A stretch of 64,000 bases of DNA from Actinomycetota bacterium (GTDB lineage: Bacteria; Actinomycetota; Acidimicrobiia; Acidimicrobiales; Ilumatobacteraceae), in NCBI GenBank assembly GCA_963169665.1, contig CAUJET010000016.1:1-64000 (forward strand), read 5' to 3'. Position numbers and translations under genes: made by a program. Under the pieces are notes generated by a model. It was not told where the DNA came from. It did not search any database and saw only the letters and a program-made list of their open reading frames with translations. Positions 16,492-25,694 of this stretch are shown here, piece after piece. The stretch's first letter is position 1; each line of letters begins with the position of its first letter.

Positions 16492-17718
16492 ATGAACAAG
16501 AACCCACTCAACCGCATCAACGTCACCAACGGCCCGGTTGCGATCGGCGTGCTCGATCTCGCGTCAGGTGACGTCGCATGGCGAACGCCCGACACCGAGC
16601 GCCGTTCGATGACCCGAGCGATGGTGCTGCTCCGGCAGGAAGGCTGGCCCGCCGGCGTGCAGGTCCTGGACCTCGACAATGGTGAACTCTCGCCCTCGAT
16701 CGGGGCGCAGCTCACCTCGGAGTCGCCGGTCAGCATCGCCCGACACGCTCCTGCCTCTGAAGGCATCTCCGTCGTCATCTGCACGCGCGACCGTCCCGAG
16801 CTGCTCAGCCGTGCGATCAGCTCGATCCTCGCCCTCCCCGGTCCCCTGCACGAACTCATCGTGGTGGACAACGCCCCGTCCGACGATCGCACCCGGGTGG
16901 TCGTGAGCGAGTTCGGTGACGCCGTCCGATACGTGGTCGAACCGACACCTGGACTCGCGCGTGCCCGCAACTGTGGACTGCGAGCCTGCAACGGGAAGTT
17001 CGTCGTCTTCACCGACGACGACGTCGAGCCCGACATCGCCTGGCTCGACGTGTTGAGCGCCACCTTCGCGGCGCACCCCGGAGCGGTCAGCATCAGCGGC
17101 GGGGTCCTCCCTGCTTCGCTCAGCACCACAGCCGAGCTCCGCTTCCAGGAGTTCGGCGGCTACCTGCTCGACTTCCAGGAGGCCGAGCTCCACCTGTCGC
17201 TCGACCCGATGCCGTCGCCGCTGTTCCCGTTCCATCCGAAGCTGCTGGGCACCGGCGCCAACATGGCCTTCCGGACCGAGGCGCTGCGACACCTCGGCGG
17301 CTTCGATCCGGTCCTCGGAGCAGGCACCCCGGCCCGAGGCGGCGAGGACATCGACATCGCCGTCCGGGTGCTCCTCGCCGGCCACCTCCTCGTTCGCCAA
17401 CCAGCGGCGATCCTGTGGCACCCGTCGCACACGTCCGAGGACGACCTCGTCCGCCAGATCGAGGGCTACGGCTGCGGGCTGGCCGCGGTGTTCACGAAGT
17501 TCATGAGTCAGCGCCGCACGGCACCTGCGGTGCTCCGCCGCGCCGGTGTGGGCGCCCGCACGCTGTTCAGCCCGCGCTCGTCCAAGAACGTCGGCCGCTC
17601 GGCCACGTACCCGGTCGAACTGCGCCGAGCGGAGCTCCGCGGACTCCGCCAAGGACCGATGGCGTACCGCGCGTCGGTCCGCAACCACCGACGAATCACC
17701 GAAGCAGACGCTGCATGA
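16492..17718 (+). CDS. Family 2 glycosyltransferase with N-terminal extension
   Basis: 408 residues from ATG 16492; a TTG at 16480 is in frame. The first 90 residues form a small separate domain unlike the GT core. GISVVICTRDRPELL then opens the GT-A domain, ELIVVDNAPSDD and GLARARNCGLRACNG follow, FTDDDVEPD is the metal site and ARGGEDIDIAVR the acceptor-side ED motif. An ATGA overlap couples it to the polysaccharide deacetylase downstream, so the two proteins probably act on the same glycan. Confidence 0.83.
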   Translation: MNKNPLNRINVTNGPVAIGVLDLASGDVAWRTPDTERRSMTRAMVLLRQEGWPAGVQVLDLDNGELSPSIGAQLTSESPVSIARHAPASEGISVVICTRDRPELLSRAISSILALPGPLHELIVVDNAPSDDRTRVVVSEFGDAVRYVVEPTPGLARARNCGLRACNGKFVVFTDDDVEPDIAWLDVLSATFAAHPGAVSISGGVLPASLSTTAELRFQEFGGYLLDFQEAELHLSLDPMPSPLFPFHPKLLGTGANMAFRTEALRHLGGFDPVLGAGTPARGGEDIDIAVRVLLAGHLLVRQPAAILWHPSHTSEDDLVRQIEGYGCGLAAVFTKFMSQRRTAPAVLRRAGVGARTLFSPRSSKNVGRSATYPVELRRAELRGLRQGPMAYRASVRNHRRITEADAA

Positions 17719-18503
17719 GTTGTCTTCCGATCCTGCTCTACCACTCGGTCGACGTCACCACGTCCGAGCCCTACCGGAGATGGAGCATTCAGCCATCGCT
17801 GTTCGCCGAGCACCTGGAGGTGATCAGCTCGCTCGGTTTCGACTGCTTGACGGTCAGCGACTACGTCGATCGCCGAGCGGGCGGCGCGCTCCCCCCGAAG
17901 CCTGCGCTCATCACCTTCGATGACGGTCGTGCCGACTTCTCCGAACACGCTGCACCGATCCTGGCCACCAGCGGCATGCCGTCCACCATGTACGTCGTGA
18001 CCGCGGCAATCGGCCGCACCAGCAGTTGGCTCCCGATCCCGGAGGAGCGCACGAAGCCGATGATGACCTGGGCCGACCTCCGGTCGCTCCGAAGTGCCGG
18101 CGTCGAACTCGGCGCTCACTCCCTGTCGCATCCCGAACTCGACGTCATCAGCAGCAAACAGGCTCGACGGGAGATCTCGGCATCGCGAGAACATCTGGAG
18201 GACGGTCTCGACCTGGCCGTCCGTTCCTTCGCGTACCCGCACGGCTATCACTCGCGGTCCGTCATCAAGATCACGCGCGAATCCGGTTACGACTCCGCAT
18301 GTGCCGTCAAAGACCGATGGAGCGAGCCCGACGACGACGCGTTCGCGCTCTCCCGACTCATCATCGACGGCGGCACGACCGCCGAGCAGCTCGAATCGCT
18401 GCTCCGCAACCCTCCGGCTCGACAGCCACGCGAACAGCGGGTGCTCCGACTCGCCTGGAGAACGACACGCCGCGCCAAGAGGAAGCTGAGACGCGCCGCG
18501 TGA
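17715..18503 (+). CDS. Polysaccharide deacetylase (NodB/CE4 family)
   Basis: 262 residues. LLYHSV near the start, ITFDDGRADF (about residues 70-79) with the catalytic Asp and metal Asp, and GAHSLSHPELD (about 136-146) with the two metal His residues are the CE4 motifs; SFAYPHGYHS is motif 3. No signal peptide is evident, so it may act inside the cell or be exported another way. It would remove N- or O-acetyl groups from a glycan. It overlaps both neighbours by four bases. Confidence 0.86.
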   Translation: MSCLPILLYHSVDVTTSEPYRRWSIQPSLFAEHLEVISSLGFDCLTVSDYVDRRAGGALPPKPALITFDDGRADFSEHAAPILATSGMPSTMYVVTAAIGRTSSWLPIPEERTKPMMTWADLRSLRSAGVELGAHSLSHPELDVISSKQARREISASREHLEDGLDLAVRSFAYPHGYHSRSVIKITRESGYDSACAVKDRWSEPDDDAFALSRLIIDGGTTAEQLESLLRNPPARQPREQRVLRLAWRTTRRAKRKLRRAA

Positions 18504-19567
18504 AGCACCGTCTCCGCACATACAGCGTCGTCACCGTCGTCGTCGCCGTGTCCATCACCGCGCTCGCCGCCGGCTGCGTCGGACCGTCGACGCTCGGCAC
18601 CGACGACCGGCAGACGAACGAGGAGGATGCGGCATCCCCGGTGGACGCCTCCCCGGCGCCGATCGAGTCGCCCGGCAGTTCGACCTCCACGACACCGACG
18701 GAGAGTTCCGAGCTTCCGACATCGCTGGCTGACCCCGAGGACACCACTGCACCGGCGCCATCCGTCGCCCAGAGCACCACGACACTCGCACTCACTTCGA
18801 CGCTGCCGCGCCCGACGCTCGCCACCGAGGACACCAGCGACTGGCGCCTCGTCCTCAATGACGACTTCGCCGGCACGACGTTGTCATCGTTGTGGAACAC
18901 CTGCCACTGGTGGCAGGTGGACGGCGGATGCACGATCATCACCAACGACGAGCTCCAGTGGTACCGCCCCGAGGGAGTCAGCGTCCGAGATGGAGCGCTC
19001 CGCCTGCTCGCAGAGGCGATCCCGCAACAGGCGACCGACGGACGAACGCTGCCCTACCGCAGCGGGATGGTCACCACCGGCCGGACGACCAGCGACATGT
19101 CGATCCCGCCGAAGTTCGCCTTCACGTACGGCTTCGTCGAGGCGGCGATGACCTTGCCGACAGCGCCCGGGACCTGGCCGGCGCTCTGGCTGTTGTCGGC
19201 CGACAACACCAGCCTGCCGGAGATCGACATCATGGAGTGGTACGGGCGCCGGCCCGAACTGATCACCATGCACGTGCATCAGCGGGTCGACGGGAACGCA
19301 GCGGACACCGGCCGGAGCATCGAGGTCGCCGACGCTCGCGGGTCGACACACGTGTTCGGCATGCGATGGACCACCGATGGCATCACCTTCTACCTCGACG
19401 GCGTCGAGAGCGGCAGCGTGACCGATCCGGAGTTCATCCCCACCACGCCGATGTACCTCATCATGAACCTCGCCATCGGCGGCGGCAATGCAGGGACACC
19501 CGACGCGACGCAGTCCCCCCAGGAGCTCGCCGTCGACTACATCCGAGTCTGGCAGGAGGCCCCATGA
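18500..19567 (+). CDS. Secreted glycoside hydrolase family 16 protein, probable lipoprotein
   Basis: 355 residues from a GTG. Residues 1-28 form a signal peptide ending in ALAAGC, a lipobox-like site. A Ser/Thr/Pro-rich linker runs to about 110. The GH16 jelly roll follows with the catalytic EIDIME motif at about 240-245 inside LPEIDIMEWYG and Trp-rich binding strands. Such enzymes cut or transglycosylate beta-1,3 or beta-1,4 glucans and galactans. In a biosynthetic locus it probably trims or releases the exported polymer. GTGA and ATGA overlaps join it to both neighbours. Confidence 0.86.
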   Translation: MKHRLRTYSVVTVVVAVSITALAAGCVGPSTLGTDDRQTNEEDAASPVDASPAPIESPGSSTSTTPTESSELPTSLADPEDTTAPAPSVAQSTTTLALTSTLPRPTLATEDTSDWRLVLNDDFAGTTLSSLWNTCHWWQVDGGCTIITNDELQWYRPEGVSVRDGALRLLAEAIPQQATDGRTLPYRSGMVTTGRTTSDMSIPPKFAFTYGFVEAAMTLPTAPGTWPALWLLSADNTSLPEIDIMEWYGRRPELITMHVHQRVDGNAADTGRSIEVADARGSTHVFGMRWTTDGITFYLDGVESGSVTDPEFIPTTPMYLIMNLAIGGGNAGTPDATQSPQELAVDYIRVWQEAP

Positions 19568-20640
19568 CCGATCTCCTGTCGACGACCAGCCGCGTGCCGC
19601 AGCTGCGTCCCGTCGTGATCGAACGGCCCGACCTCGCCATGTGGCGCGACGTCGCCGCCGCCGACCGCGATGCCCTCCCCGAACAGCTCCCCGAGTGGAT
19701 CGGTGCGATCTGCTCGAGCGGACGGTGGACCGACGCAACGCGGGGGTACGACTTCCCCGACGGACGCTCGTTCGTGCTGCCCATGGTCCGCCTCACCCGC
19801 AGTGCCGGCAGCCTGTCGATCTTCGCGTCACCCCCGCACGCCTGGGGGATGGGCGGCTTGCTCGGCCGCGACCAGGATCCTGGCGTCGTCGCTGCGGTGA
19901 TCGACGATCTCGAATCGCTTCGGGCTGCACGCGTGTCGATCCGGATCGACCCTCGTCACGACGTGCACTGGCGGTCCGCCGCCAGCGACCGCGCCGTCAC
20001 GATCGAACGGCGCGCACACGTGATCGACCTCGAGCCGGGCCCGGACCGACTCCTCGAGTCGCTGAACAAGTCGACGAGGAAGTCGATCCGACGAGCCGAA
20101 CGCAACGGCGTCGAGGTCGTCGTCGAACACACCGGCGCCCGACTGCACCATCACTACGAGCTCTATCTGCGCTCCGTCGAACGGTGGGCATCCACGCAGC
20201 ACGAGCCGCTCCGCCTGGCCCTCTGGCGAGCCCGTCGCCGCGACCCGATCGAGAAGCTCCATCGCATGGCCGAGGCCATGCAGCATCGATTCCGTCACGT
20301 GATCGCCTACGTCGACGGCGCCCCGGCCGCCTCAGCTGTCGTCCTCCTCGGGGGCACCGCGCGCGACACCCGTGGTGCCATCGACCGTGAGCTCGCCAAG
20401 GGAACGGGCGCGAACGACGCCGTCCAGTGGCGCGCCATCACCGAGGCCCATGCGCACGGATGTCGCTGGTACAACCTCGGCGAGTCCGGCCGGTCCGACA
20501 ACCTCGCCGCGTACAAGGAGCGGTTCGGCGCGATCGCGATCGACCACTTCGAGTACCGCTTCGAACGTCTCCCGATCACACGAGTCGACACTGCTGCACG
20601 AGGTCTCGTCAAGCGTGCCATCGGGTTCAAGGACGTCTGA
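19564..20640 (+). CDS. FemAB/GNAT-like acyltransferase (paralogue 1)
   Basis: 358 residues. A central lysine-rich LNKSTRKSIRRAERNGV stretch followed by HYELYLRSVERWA, and a late DAVQWRAITEAHAHGCRWYNLGESG segment, match the FemAB-like GNAT (BioF2-like acetyltransferase) group. The C-terminus (ERLPITRVDTAARGLVKRA) closely matches that of the protein at 24412-25602, so the two are paralogues flanking the two flippase genes. Relatives in exopolysaccharide and exosortase loci are assigned to acylation of sugars or peptides; the substrate here is unknown. Coupled by ATGA to the GH16 gene. Confidence 0.75.
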   Translation: MTDLLSTTSRVPQLRPVVIERPDLAMWRDVAAADRDALPEQLPEWIGAICSSGRWTDATRGYDFPDGRSFVLPMVRLTRSAGSLSIFASPPHAWGMGGLLGRDQDPGVVAAVIDDLESLRAARVSIRIDPRHDVHWRSAASDRAVTIERRAHVIDLEPGPDRLLESLNKSTRKSIRRAERNGVEVVVEHTGARLHHHYELYLRSVERWASTQHEPLRLALWRARRRDPIEKLHRMAEAMQHRFRHVIAYVDGAPAASAVVLLGGTARDTRGAIDRELAKGTGANDAVQWRAITEAHAHGCRWYNLGESGRSDNLAAYKERFGAIAIDHFEYRFERLPITRVDTAARGLVKRAIGFKDV

Positions 20641-20642
20641 CC

Positions 20643-23021
20643 GTGTCCCACCAAGCTGCGCTCCAGGTCCAAGCGATGACCGCCACACGCCGAGCCCTGC
20701 TGGGCGACGCGTTGTTGACCGCAGCGTTCGCCGGCGCCTTCTGGCTCACCGCAGCACGGGCGTTCGACCCGCCGTCGTTCGCCATCGAGGTCGCCATCGT
20801 CGCCGTGTTGTCGATCGCCGCCAACCTCGCGGCCTTCGGGAGCAGCACCGCGCTCGTCCGACTGCTTCCCTCCGGGTCGATCACGGCGAGGTCGTTGGTC
20901 GTCGGCGCGGTGACCCTCAGCTGCCTGTCGGCGGCCGTCATCGCCACGGCATTCATCCTCACGGAACCGCTGTGGGACCGACGTCATGACACGGTCGTCG
21001 ATGCGTGGCCGTTCGTCCCCATCTTCTTCGTGCTGGCGTGCGTGGCGCGAGCTGCGGTGATCGTCGGCAAGCACGCACTGGTCGGACTCGGCCAGCCTCG
21101 AGCGCTGCCGATCCTCACCGCGGCGATGTCGGCGCTCCAATTCATCGGACTGTTCACCATGGTCGCCCTCGACCGAGGCCAGTGGAGCATCCTCGTGGCA
21201 GCTGGGCTGCCCGCCTTCGTCGTCCTGCCGGTGCTCATGCTCCTCGTCCGTCGCGCGCTCGCCCGTGGCGCTGCCACCCAGGCCCACGACGAGCCCACCC
21301 GAACCGGGCCGACCGCGACCACTCGCATGAGGACCTGGGCCACCATCGCACCCATCGCAGGGTCCGAGCAGCTCGCGAACCTGTTCCGCCTGCTCGCCGT
21401 CGACGGCCTCGTCGTCTTCGTGCACGAACAATCCCACGATGGCCTCGGCGCCCATCTCTTCGTCGCCCTCGCAGGCTTCACCGTGCTGAACTCGCTCACG
21501 TCCGCGTCGACCACTGCGTTGTTGACCCACGCAGCCGACCGCATGGAGATGATGCCCACCCTGCTCAACCGATCGCTCCGGGCGACGATCACCTTGGTCA
21601 CGCCGACGGCGATCCTGCTCGCGTTGTTCGCAGAACCTCTCCTCCGCCCACTCGGTCGGTCCTATTCGAGCGATGGCCTCGCCGTGTTCCGGCTGCTCGC
21701 ACTGGCCTCCATCGCACACATCGGCATCGGCTTCGCCACCACCGTCGCACGGCTGCGCAACCGAGGCTCGGTCATCGTCGTCATCTCGCTGCTCAGCTTG
21801 ATCCCATCGTGGACGGCGGCGTGGTTCGCCGACACGTCCACCGGCGACGGGCTCGTCGTCGTCGGCATCGCCATGCTCGCCGGCCACTCCGTCCTCGCGG
21901 TGCTGCTCCTCGTCACGAGCCTGCGATCGGTCGTGGTCGATCACCTCCGCGGGCCGCTGCTGACCTCGATCCTGTCCATCCGCGAACGCCATCGCCAACG
22001 CCATCGCCAACGGCACCTCGAGAAGCTCTTCGGGCTCCTGTCCCCGTCGAACGACAACGACCCCCTGACCGGCGCGACGGCCGACGGCGAGATCCACATG
22101 CAGATCGACCACATCCACGACACGCACAACGACGTGGCCGTCGCACGAGTCATCCGGCGGGACGAGACCATGATGCTGAAGATCGCGCTGTCGGACGAAG
22201 CAGGCGTCGGGCTCCGGCAGCACGCCGACATCCTCCGAGAGGTGGCCGCCGACCAAACGCTGCGGTGGGTACCCGAGGTGGTCGAACAGGGCTTCGTCGA
22301 CGGCCATGTCTACGTCATCGAGGAACGGATCGCAGGCCAACCGCTCGGCACCGATGCCGCAGCGCAACGAGACGGACTCCGCCAGCTGCACACGTTTCAT
22401 CAGCAGAGCACACGATCGGCACGGCTCGAGCAGGACGACGTGCAACGAATCGCGTTGCGACATGTCGACTCGCTCGACCGCACCGTCGGCAGCCAGGAGC
22501 ATCGAGCAGGGTTGCTTCGTCTCCGCAACCTCGTGACCGAGACGCTCACGGATCGGACGTCAGTGGTCGCGCTCACACACGGTGACTGCTGGGCAGGCAA
22601 CATGCTCGGCGTGGTCGGCGACGACGGATGGACCATGAGTGCACTCGTGGACTGGGAGACGGGGGACCGATGCGGACTCCCCGATGTCGATCTCGCCCAC
22701 TTCTGCCTCTTCGCTCAACCGGACGCCGTGGCGGGTGCCGTGTGCGACGCCATCGAGGGGAGCTCGAACTGCTTCCTGGACGGGTTGCACGGCCTCGGCC
22801 TCGAGCCGCACGACCCCGAGCTCCCGGCAGACATCGTGGTGGTGCTCGCCTGGCTCCAACACGTCGGCTGGGGGATCGCCCGCTCGGACCGGTTCGCTCC
22901 GGGCCGGCTCTGGGTGGACACCAACGTCAAACCGGTGCTCGATGCGCTCGCACGCGCCAGCAGCATCCGATCGAACACGGCCGCCGTCAGCGTGGCGTCG
23001 ATGACCGAGGTCCTTCGATGA
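20643..23021 (+). CDS. Flippase-like membrane domain fused to phosphotransferase-like kinase domain
   Basis: 792 residues from a GTG three bases after the previous stop. Residues 1 to about 435 are a polytopic membrane domain with about 12 spans, matching polysaccharide flippase/MOP-type layout. A basic linker (HRQRHRQRH, about 450) leads to an APH-like kinase domain: a lysine-containing strand TMMLKIALS (about 513), then the Brenner motif HGDCWAGN at 646-653 and the metal motif LVDWE (about 668-672) with DVDLAHF. The fold predicts ATP-dependent phosphorylation of a small molecule or sugar. Fusion of a transporter-type membrane domain to such a kinase is unusual. The stop overlaps the start of a second flippase. 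Confidence 0.78.
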   Translation: MSHQAALQVQAMTATRRALLGDALLTAAFAGAFWLTAARAFDPPSFAIEVAIVAVLSIAANLAAFGSSTALVRLLPSGSITARSLVVGAVTLSCLSAAVIATAFILTEPLWDRRHDTVVDAWPFVPIFFVLACVARAAVIVGKHALVGLGQPRALPILTAAMSALQFIGLFTMVALDRGQWSILVAAGLPAFVVLPVLMLLVRRALARGAATQAHDEPTRTGPTATTRMRTWATIAPIAGSEQLANLFRLLAVDGLVVFVHEQSHDGLGAHLFVALAGFTVLNSLTSASTTALLTHAADRMEMMPTLLNRSLRATITLVTPTAILLALFAEPLLRPLGRSYSSDGLAVFRLLALASIAHIGIGFATTVARLRNRGSVIVVISLLSLIPSWTAAWFADTSTGDGLVVVGIAMLAGHSVLAVLLLVTSLRSVVVDHLRGPLLTSILSIRERHRQRHRQRHLEKLFGLLSPSNDNDPLTGATADGEIHMQIDHIHDTHNDVAVARVIRRDETMMLKIALSDEAGVGLRQHADILREVAADQTLRWVPEVVEQGFVDGHVYVIEERIAGQPLGTDAAAQRDGLRQLHTFHQQSTRSARLEQDDVQRIALRHVDSLDRTVGSQEHRAGLLRLRNLVTETLTDRTSVVALTHGDCWAGNMLGVVGDDGWTMSALVDWETGDRCGLPDVDLAHFCLFAQPDAVAGAVCDAIEGSSNCFLDGLHGLGLEPHDPELPADIVVVLAWLQHVGWGIARSDRFAPGRLWVDTNVKPVLDALARASSIRSNTAAVSVASMTEVLR

Positions 23022-24415
23022 GCGCCCAACCAGAGACGACATCCGCCCCCAGCACGGCGCGAGGTGGCGTGGCGCGAGCCTCCGTCACGCTCATCCTCAG
23101 CAGCTTCGCCAGCTCGGCCATCGGCCTCGGCTACTGGCTCGTGGTCGCACACCAGCTGACCAAGGAGCAGGTCGGCCTCGACTCGGCCGTGGTGAACACC
23201 GTCACCCTCATCACCACCCTCGGCAGCCTCGACCTCATCAACGCCGTGCCGCGACTCTTGCCCGCAGCCGGCTCACGAGCCGCACGATTCATCACGACTG
23301 CGTACCTCGTCGCCATCGGCCTGGCCCTGCTGATCACCGCCGTGTTCCTGCTCGGCATCCGAACGTGGACGCCCAGCATCGACTATCTCCTCAGCGACCC
23401 CACCTGGACCATCTGCTTCGTGGTCAGCGTCATCGTGTGGTCGGTCTTCGTCCTGCAGGACTGCGTCCTCATCGGCTTCCAGCGAAGTCAGTGGATCCCG
23501 CTCGAGAACATCTCCTTCGCCGTCGCGAAACTCGTCTGTCTCATCGTGCTGCTCGATGTCGCACCGCGCTACGCCGTGTTGATGTCGTGGACCATTCCGG
23601 CCATCGTGTTCGTCGTCCTCGTGAACGTGCGACTCGTCCGACCCATCGTGATCCACGAGATGGCCGACCGCCCGAGCACGCTCCCCCCCACGAAGTCCAT
23701 CGTCCGGTCGGTCATCGTCGGCAACAGCGCGAACATCGTCGGCATCGTTGTCGGCGGGTCGCTGCCACTCCTCGTCACCGAACGTCTCGGCCCTGAAGCG
23801 AACGCGTCGTACTACCTGGCCTGGACGATGGCCTACGTCCTGTTCCTGGCGCCCAGATACGTCTCGCTCGTCGTCCTCTCCCGAGCAGAGCACGATCCGG
23901 AATCGTTCGATGACCTCTCGGTCGACGCAACGCTCGCAGCGGTCACCGTTGTCGGAGTGAGCGTCGCCGTTGCAGTCGTCGCCGCTGCGCCGTTGCTCGG
24001 CCTCGTCGGCTCGGACTACGAAGGCGCCACCGTCTCGCTGCTGCGGGTGATGTGTCTCGCCGCGATCCCCCACTGCCTGTGCGTGATGGCCGGGGCATGG
24101 GCCCGCGGACGAGGTCGGCTTCGCATCGCCATCGGCATCACGACCGTCGAGTACCTGATGGTCGCCGGGCTCGTCGTGGCCCTCGTCGAACCGTTCGGAG
24201 TGATGGGGATCGGATGGGCCTGGTTCATCGCCGAGTCGGCGATCGCGATCGGCGTGCTGGTGGCCGGCCGTCGCGCCGGCGTGCTCAGTCGTGAGCGCCT
24301 CACCTCCTCGCTTCGACGGGGTGCATCGCTGCTGAGCAGCCTCATCAATGCCGAACGGCAGCGTGTCGAGCACCCGACGCTCGACGAGCACGACGAGGAG
24401 CGGACCTCCGCATGA
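23018..24415 (+). CDS. Polysaccharide flippase (Wzx-like, MOP superfamily)
   Basis: 465 residues with about 12 membrane spans. The N-terminal SFASSAIGLGYWLVVAHQLTKEQVG and mid-protein NSANIVGIVVGGSLPLLVTERLG segments are typical of O-antigen flippase-like proteins, which turn undecaprenyl-linked oligosaccharides to the outer face. A short acidic tail follows the last span. It lies between two FemAB-like genes and after the flippase-kinase fusion, and overlaps both neighbours by four bases, so stoichiometric expression is likely. Confidence 0.82.
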   Translation: MSAQPETTSAPSTARGGVARASVTLILSSFASSAIGLGYWLVVAHQLTKEQVGLDSAVVNTVTLITTLGSLDLINAVPRLLPAAGSRAARFITTAYLVAIGLALLITAVFLLGIRTWTPSIDYLLSDPTWTICFVVSVIVWSVFVLQDCVLIGFQRSQWIPLENISFAVAKLVCLIVLLDVAPRYAVLMSWTIPAIVFVVLVNVRLVRPIVIHEMADRPSTLPPTKSIVRSVIVGNSANIVGIVVGGSLPLLVTERLGPEANASYYLAWTMAYVLFLAPRYVSLVVLSRAEHDPESFDDLSVDATLAAVTVVGVSVAVAVVAAAPLLGLVGSDYEGATVSLLRVMCLAAIPHCLCVMAGAWARGRGRLRIAIGITTVEYLMVAGLVVALVEPFGVMGIGWAWFIAESAIAIGVLVAGRRAGVLSRERLTSSLRRGASLLSSLINAERQRVEHPTLDEHDEERTSA

Positions 24416-25602
24416 CGATCGCACCGTTCAACACCGACGTCGAGGCTTCCGAGACCGCCGCCGGTCACATCGCCTCCGTCATCTCGGCCGGCCCGCCGGA
24501 CCGGGAGCGATGGGCCGCCATCGCCGACCGAGACCCACTCGCGCTCCCCACCCACCATCCGCGCTGGATGGACGTCGTCACCGGGGCAGGGCGGATGAAG
24601 GACGCCAGCCGCTCCTACACGTTCGACGACGGCGTCGAAGCCGTCCTCGTCATGGCCAGCGGATCACGGAACCATCGCGGCGGTCCGGCTTCGCTGCCAC
24701 TGGGCTGGGGGATCGGCGGCGCAGTCGCCACCGAACCGTTGACTGGTGCGCACACGGCGGCGATCCTCCGCGACCTTCGAAACCGGACGAGCCTGCGCAC
24801 CACGGTGTGGCCGGCCGCGGCCCAAGGCGCAGCGTGGACAGCGGGGCGCGACGCCCTCGACGACACCACGGTGCCGATCGTGTCCGTGCCCCGTCGTGCC
24901 CATGTCCTCGACATCTCCGGCGGCTTCGACCACGTGTACCAACACAAGTTCAACAAGAAGACCAGGCGCTATCACCGCCTTGCGCTCGCACACGGGGTCG
25001 AGGTGGAAGCGTCCGACGACGGACGGCTCGCCCCGGTGCTGCACGAGCTGATCCACGCCGCGGTCCCTCGCTGGGCCGCACAACAGAACGAACCTCTCTG
25101 GCTGGCTCGCTTCCGAGCCAACCGACGCGATCCGCTCACCAAGTTCGACGCCATCACACGCGGCATGGGTTCGCGGTGTCGGATCTCCGTCGCCTGGGTG
25201 GACGGCCGGCCGGCCGGCGCAAAGCTCTACCTCCTCGATCGAAACGTCGAGTCGATCTGGATGGCGCTCGACCCGGAGCTCGGACCCGCCACGAACGCTG
25301 CGACAGCGCTGCACGTCGAGATGGTGAGCACCGCATGCGAGCTCGGATGCGGATACGTGGACTTCGGCGAGTCCGGCCAATCGAAAGGGCTCGAGGATGC
25401 CAAACGGCGATTGGGCGCAGTCGGCATCGACTACGAGTCGATGGCGATCGAGCGACTCCCGATCAGCCGTGTGGAAACGGCCGTCAAACGACTGGCCAAA
25501 CGCGCCGTCGGCTTCCGCGACGTCGAACACGACCTCCACGCCGACGCCGGTCATGCCGAGACCGGTCATGCCGAGGCCTCGTCAGCAGCGCCCGCCGACT
25601 GA
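24412..25602 (+). CDS. FemAB/GNAT-like acyltransferase (paralogue 2)
   Basis: 396 residues. The basic FNKKTRRYHRLALAHGV stretch, AAQQNEPLWLARFRANRRDP and GYVDFGESGQSKGLEDAKRR segments line up with the same parts of paralogue 1 (residues LNKSTRKS, ASTQHEPLRLALWRARRRDP, YNLGESGRSDNLAAYKER). Both end with an ERLPI(T/S)RV(D/E)TA stretch. An added His/Ala/Glu-rich tail with a short repeat (DAGHAETGHAE) is present only here. It closes the coupled run of genes; about 90 non-coding bases separate it from the convergent lactonase gene. Confidence 0.75.
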   Translation: MTIAPFNTDVEASETAAGHIASVISAGPPDRERWAAIADRDPLALPTHHPRWMDVVTGAGRMKDASRSYTFDDGVEAVLVMASGSRNHRGGPASLPLGWGIGGAVATEPLTGAHTAAILRDLRNRTSLRTTVWPAAAQGAAWTAGRDALDDTTVPIVSVPRRAHVLDISGGFDHVYQHKFNKKTRRYHRLALAHGVEVEASDDGRLAPVLHELIHAAVPRWAAQQNEPLWLARFRANRRDPLTKFDAITRGMGSRCRISVAWVDGRPAGAKLYLLDRNVESIWMALDPELGPATNAATALHVEMVSTACELGCGYVDFGESGQSKGLEDAKRRLGAVGIDYESMAIERLPISRVETAVKRLAKRAVGFRDVEHDLHADAGHAETGHAEASSAAPAD

Positions 25603-25694
25603 CGACGGGCACAGGGTGACAGTGCGCGCTCACTCGGCGACGAGGCGAGCACTCATGCCCTCCCGCGCCCTCCAGCGACGCTGACGCCCGAGCA

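Noticed and set aside
20300-22510. 730-residue minus-strand frame opposite the flippase-kinase fusion
   Set aside because: Composition is Asp/Glu/Arg/Gln-rich low complexity with no motif, while the plus strand has clear membrane spans and kinase motifs.
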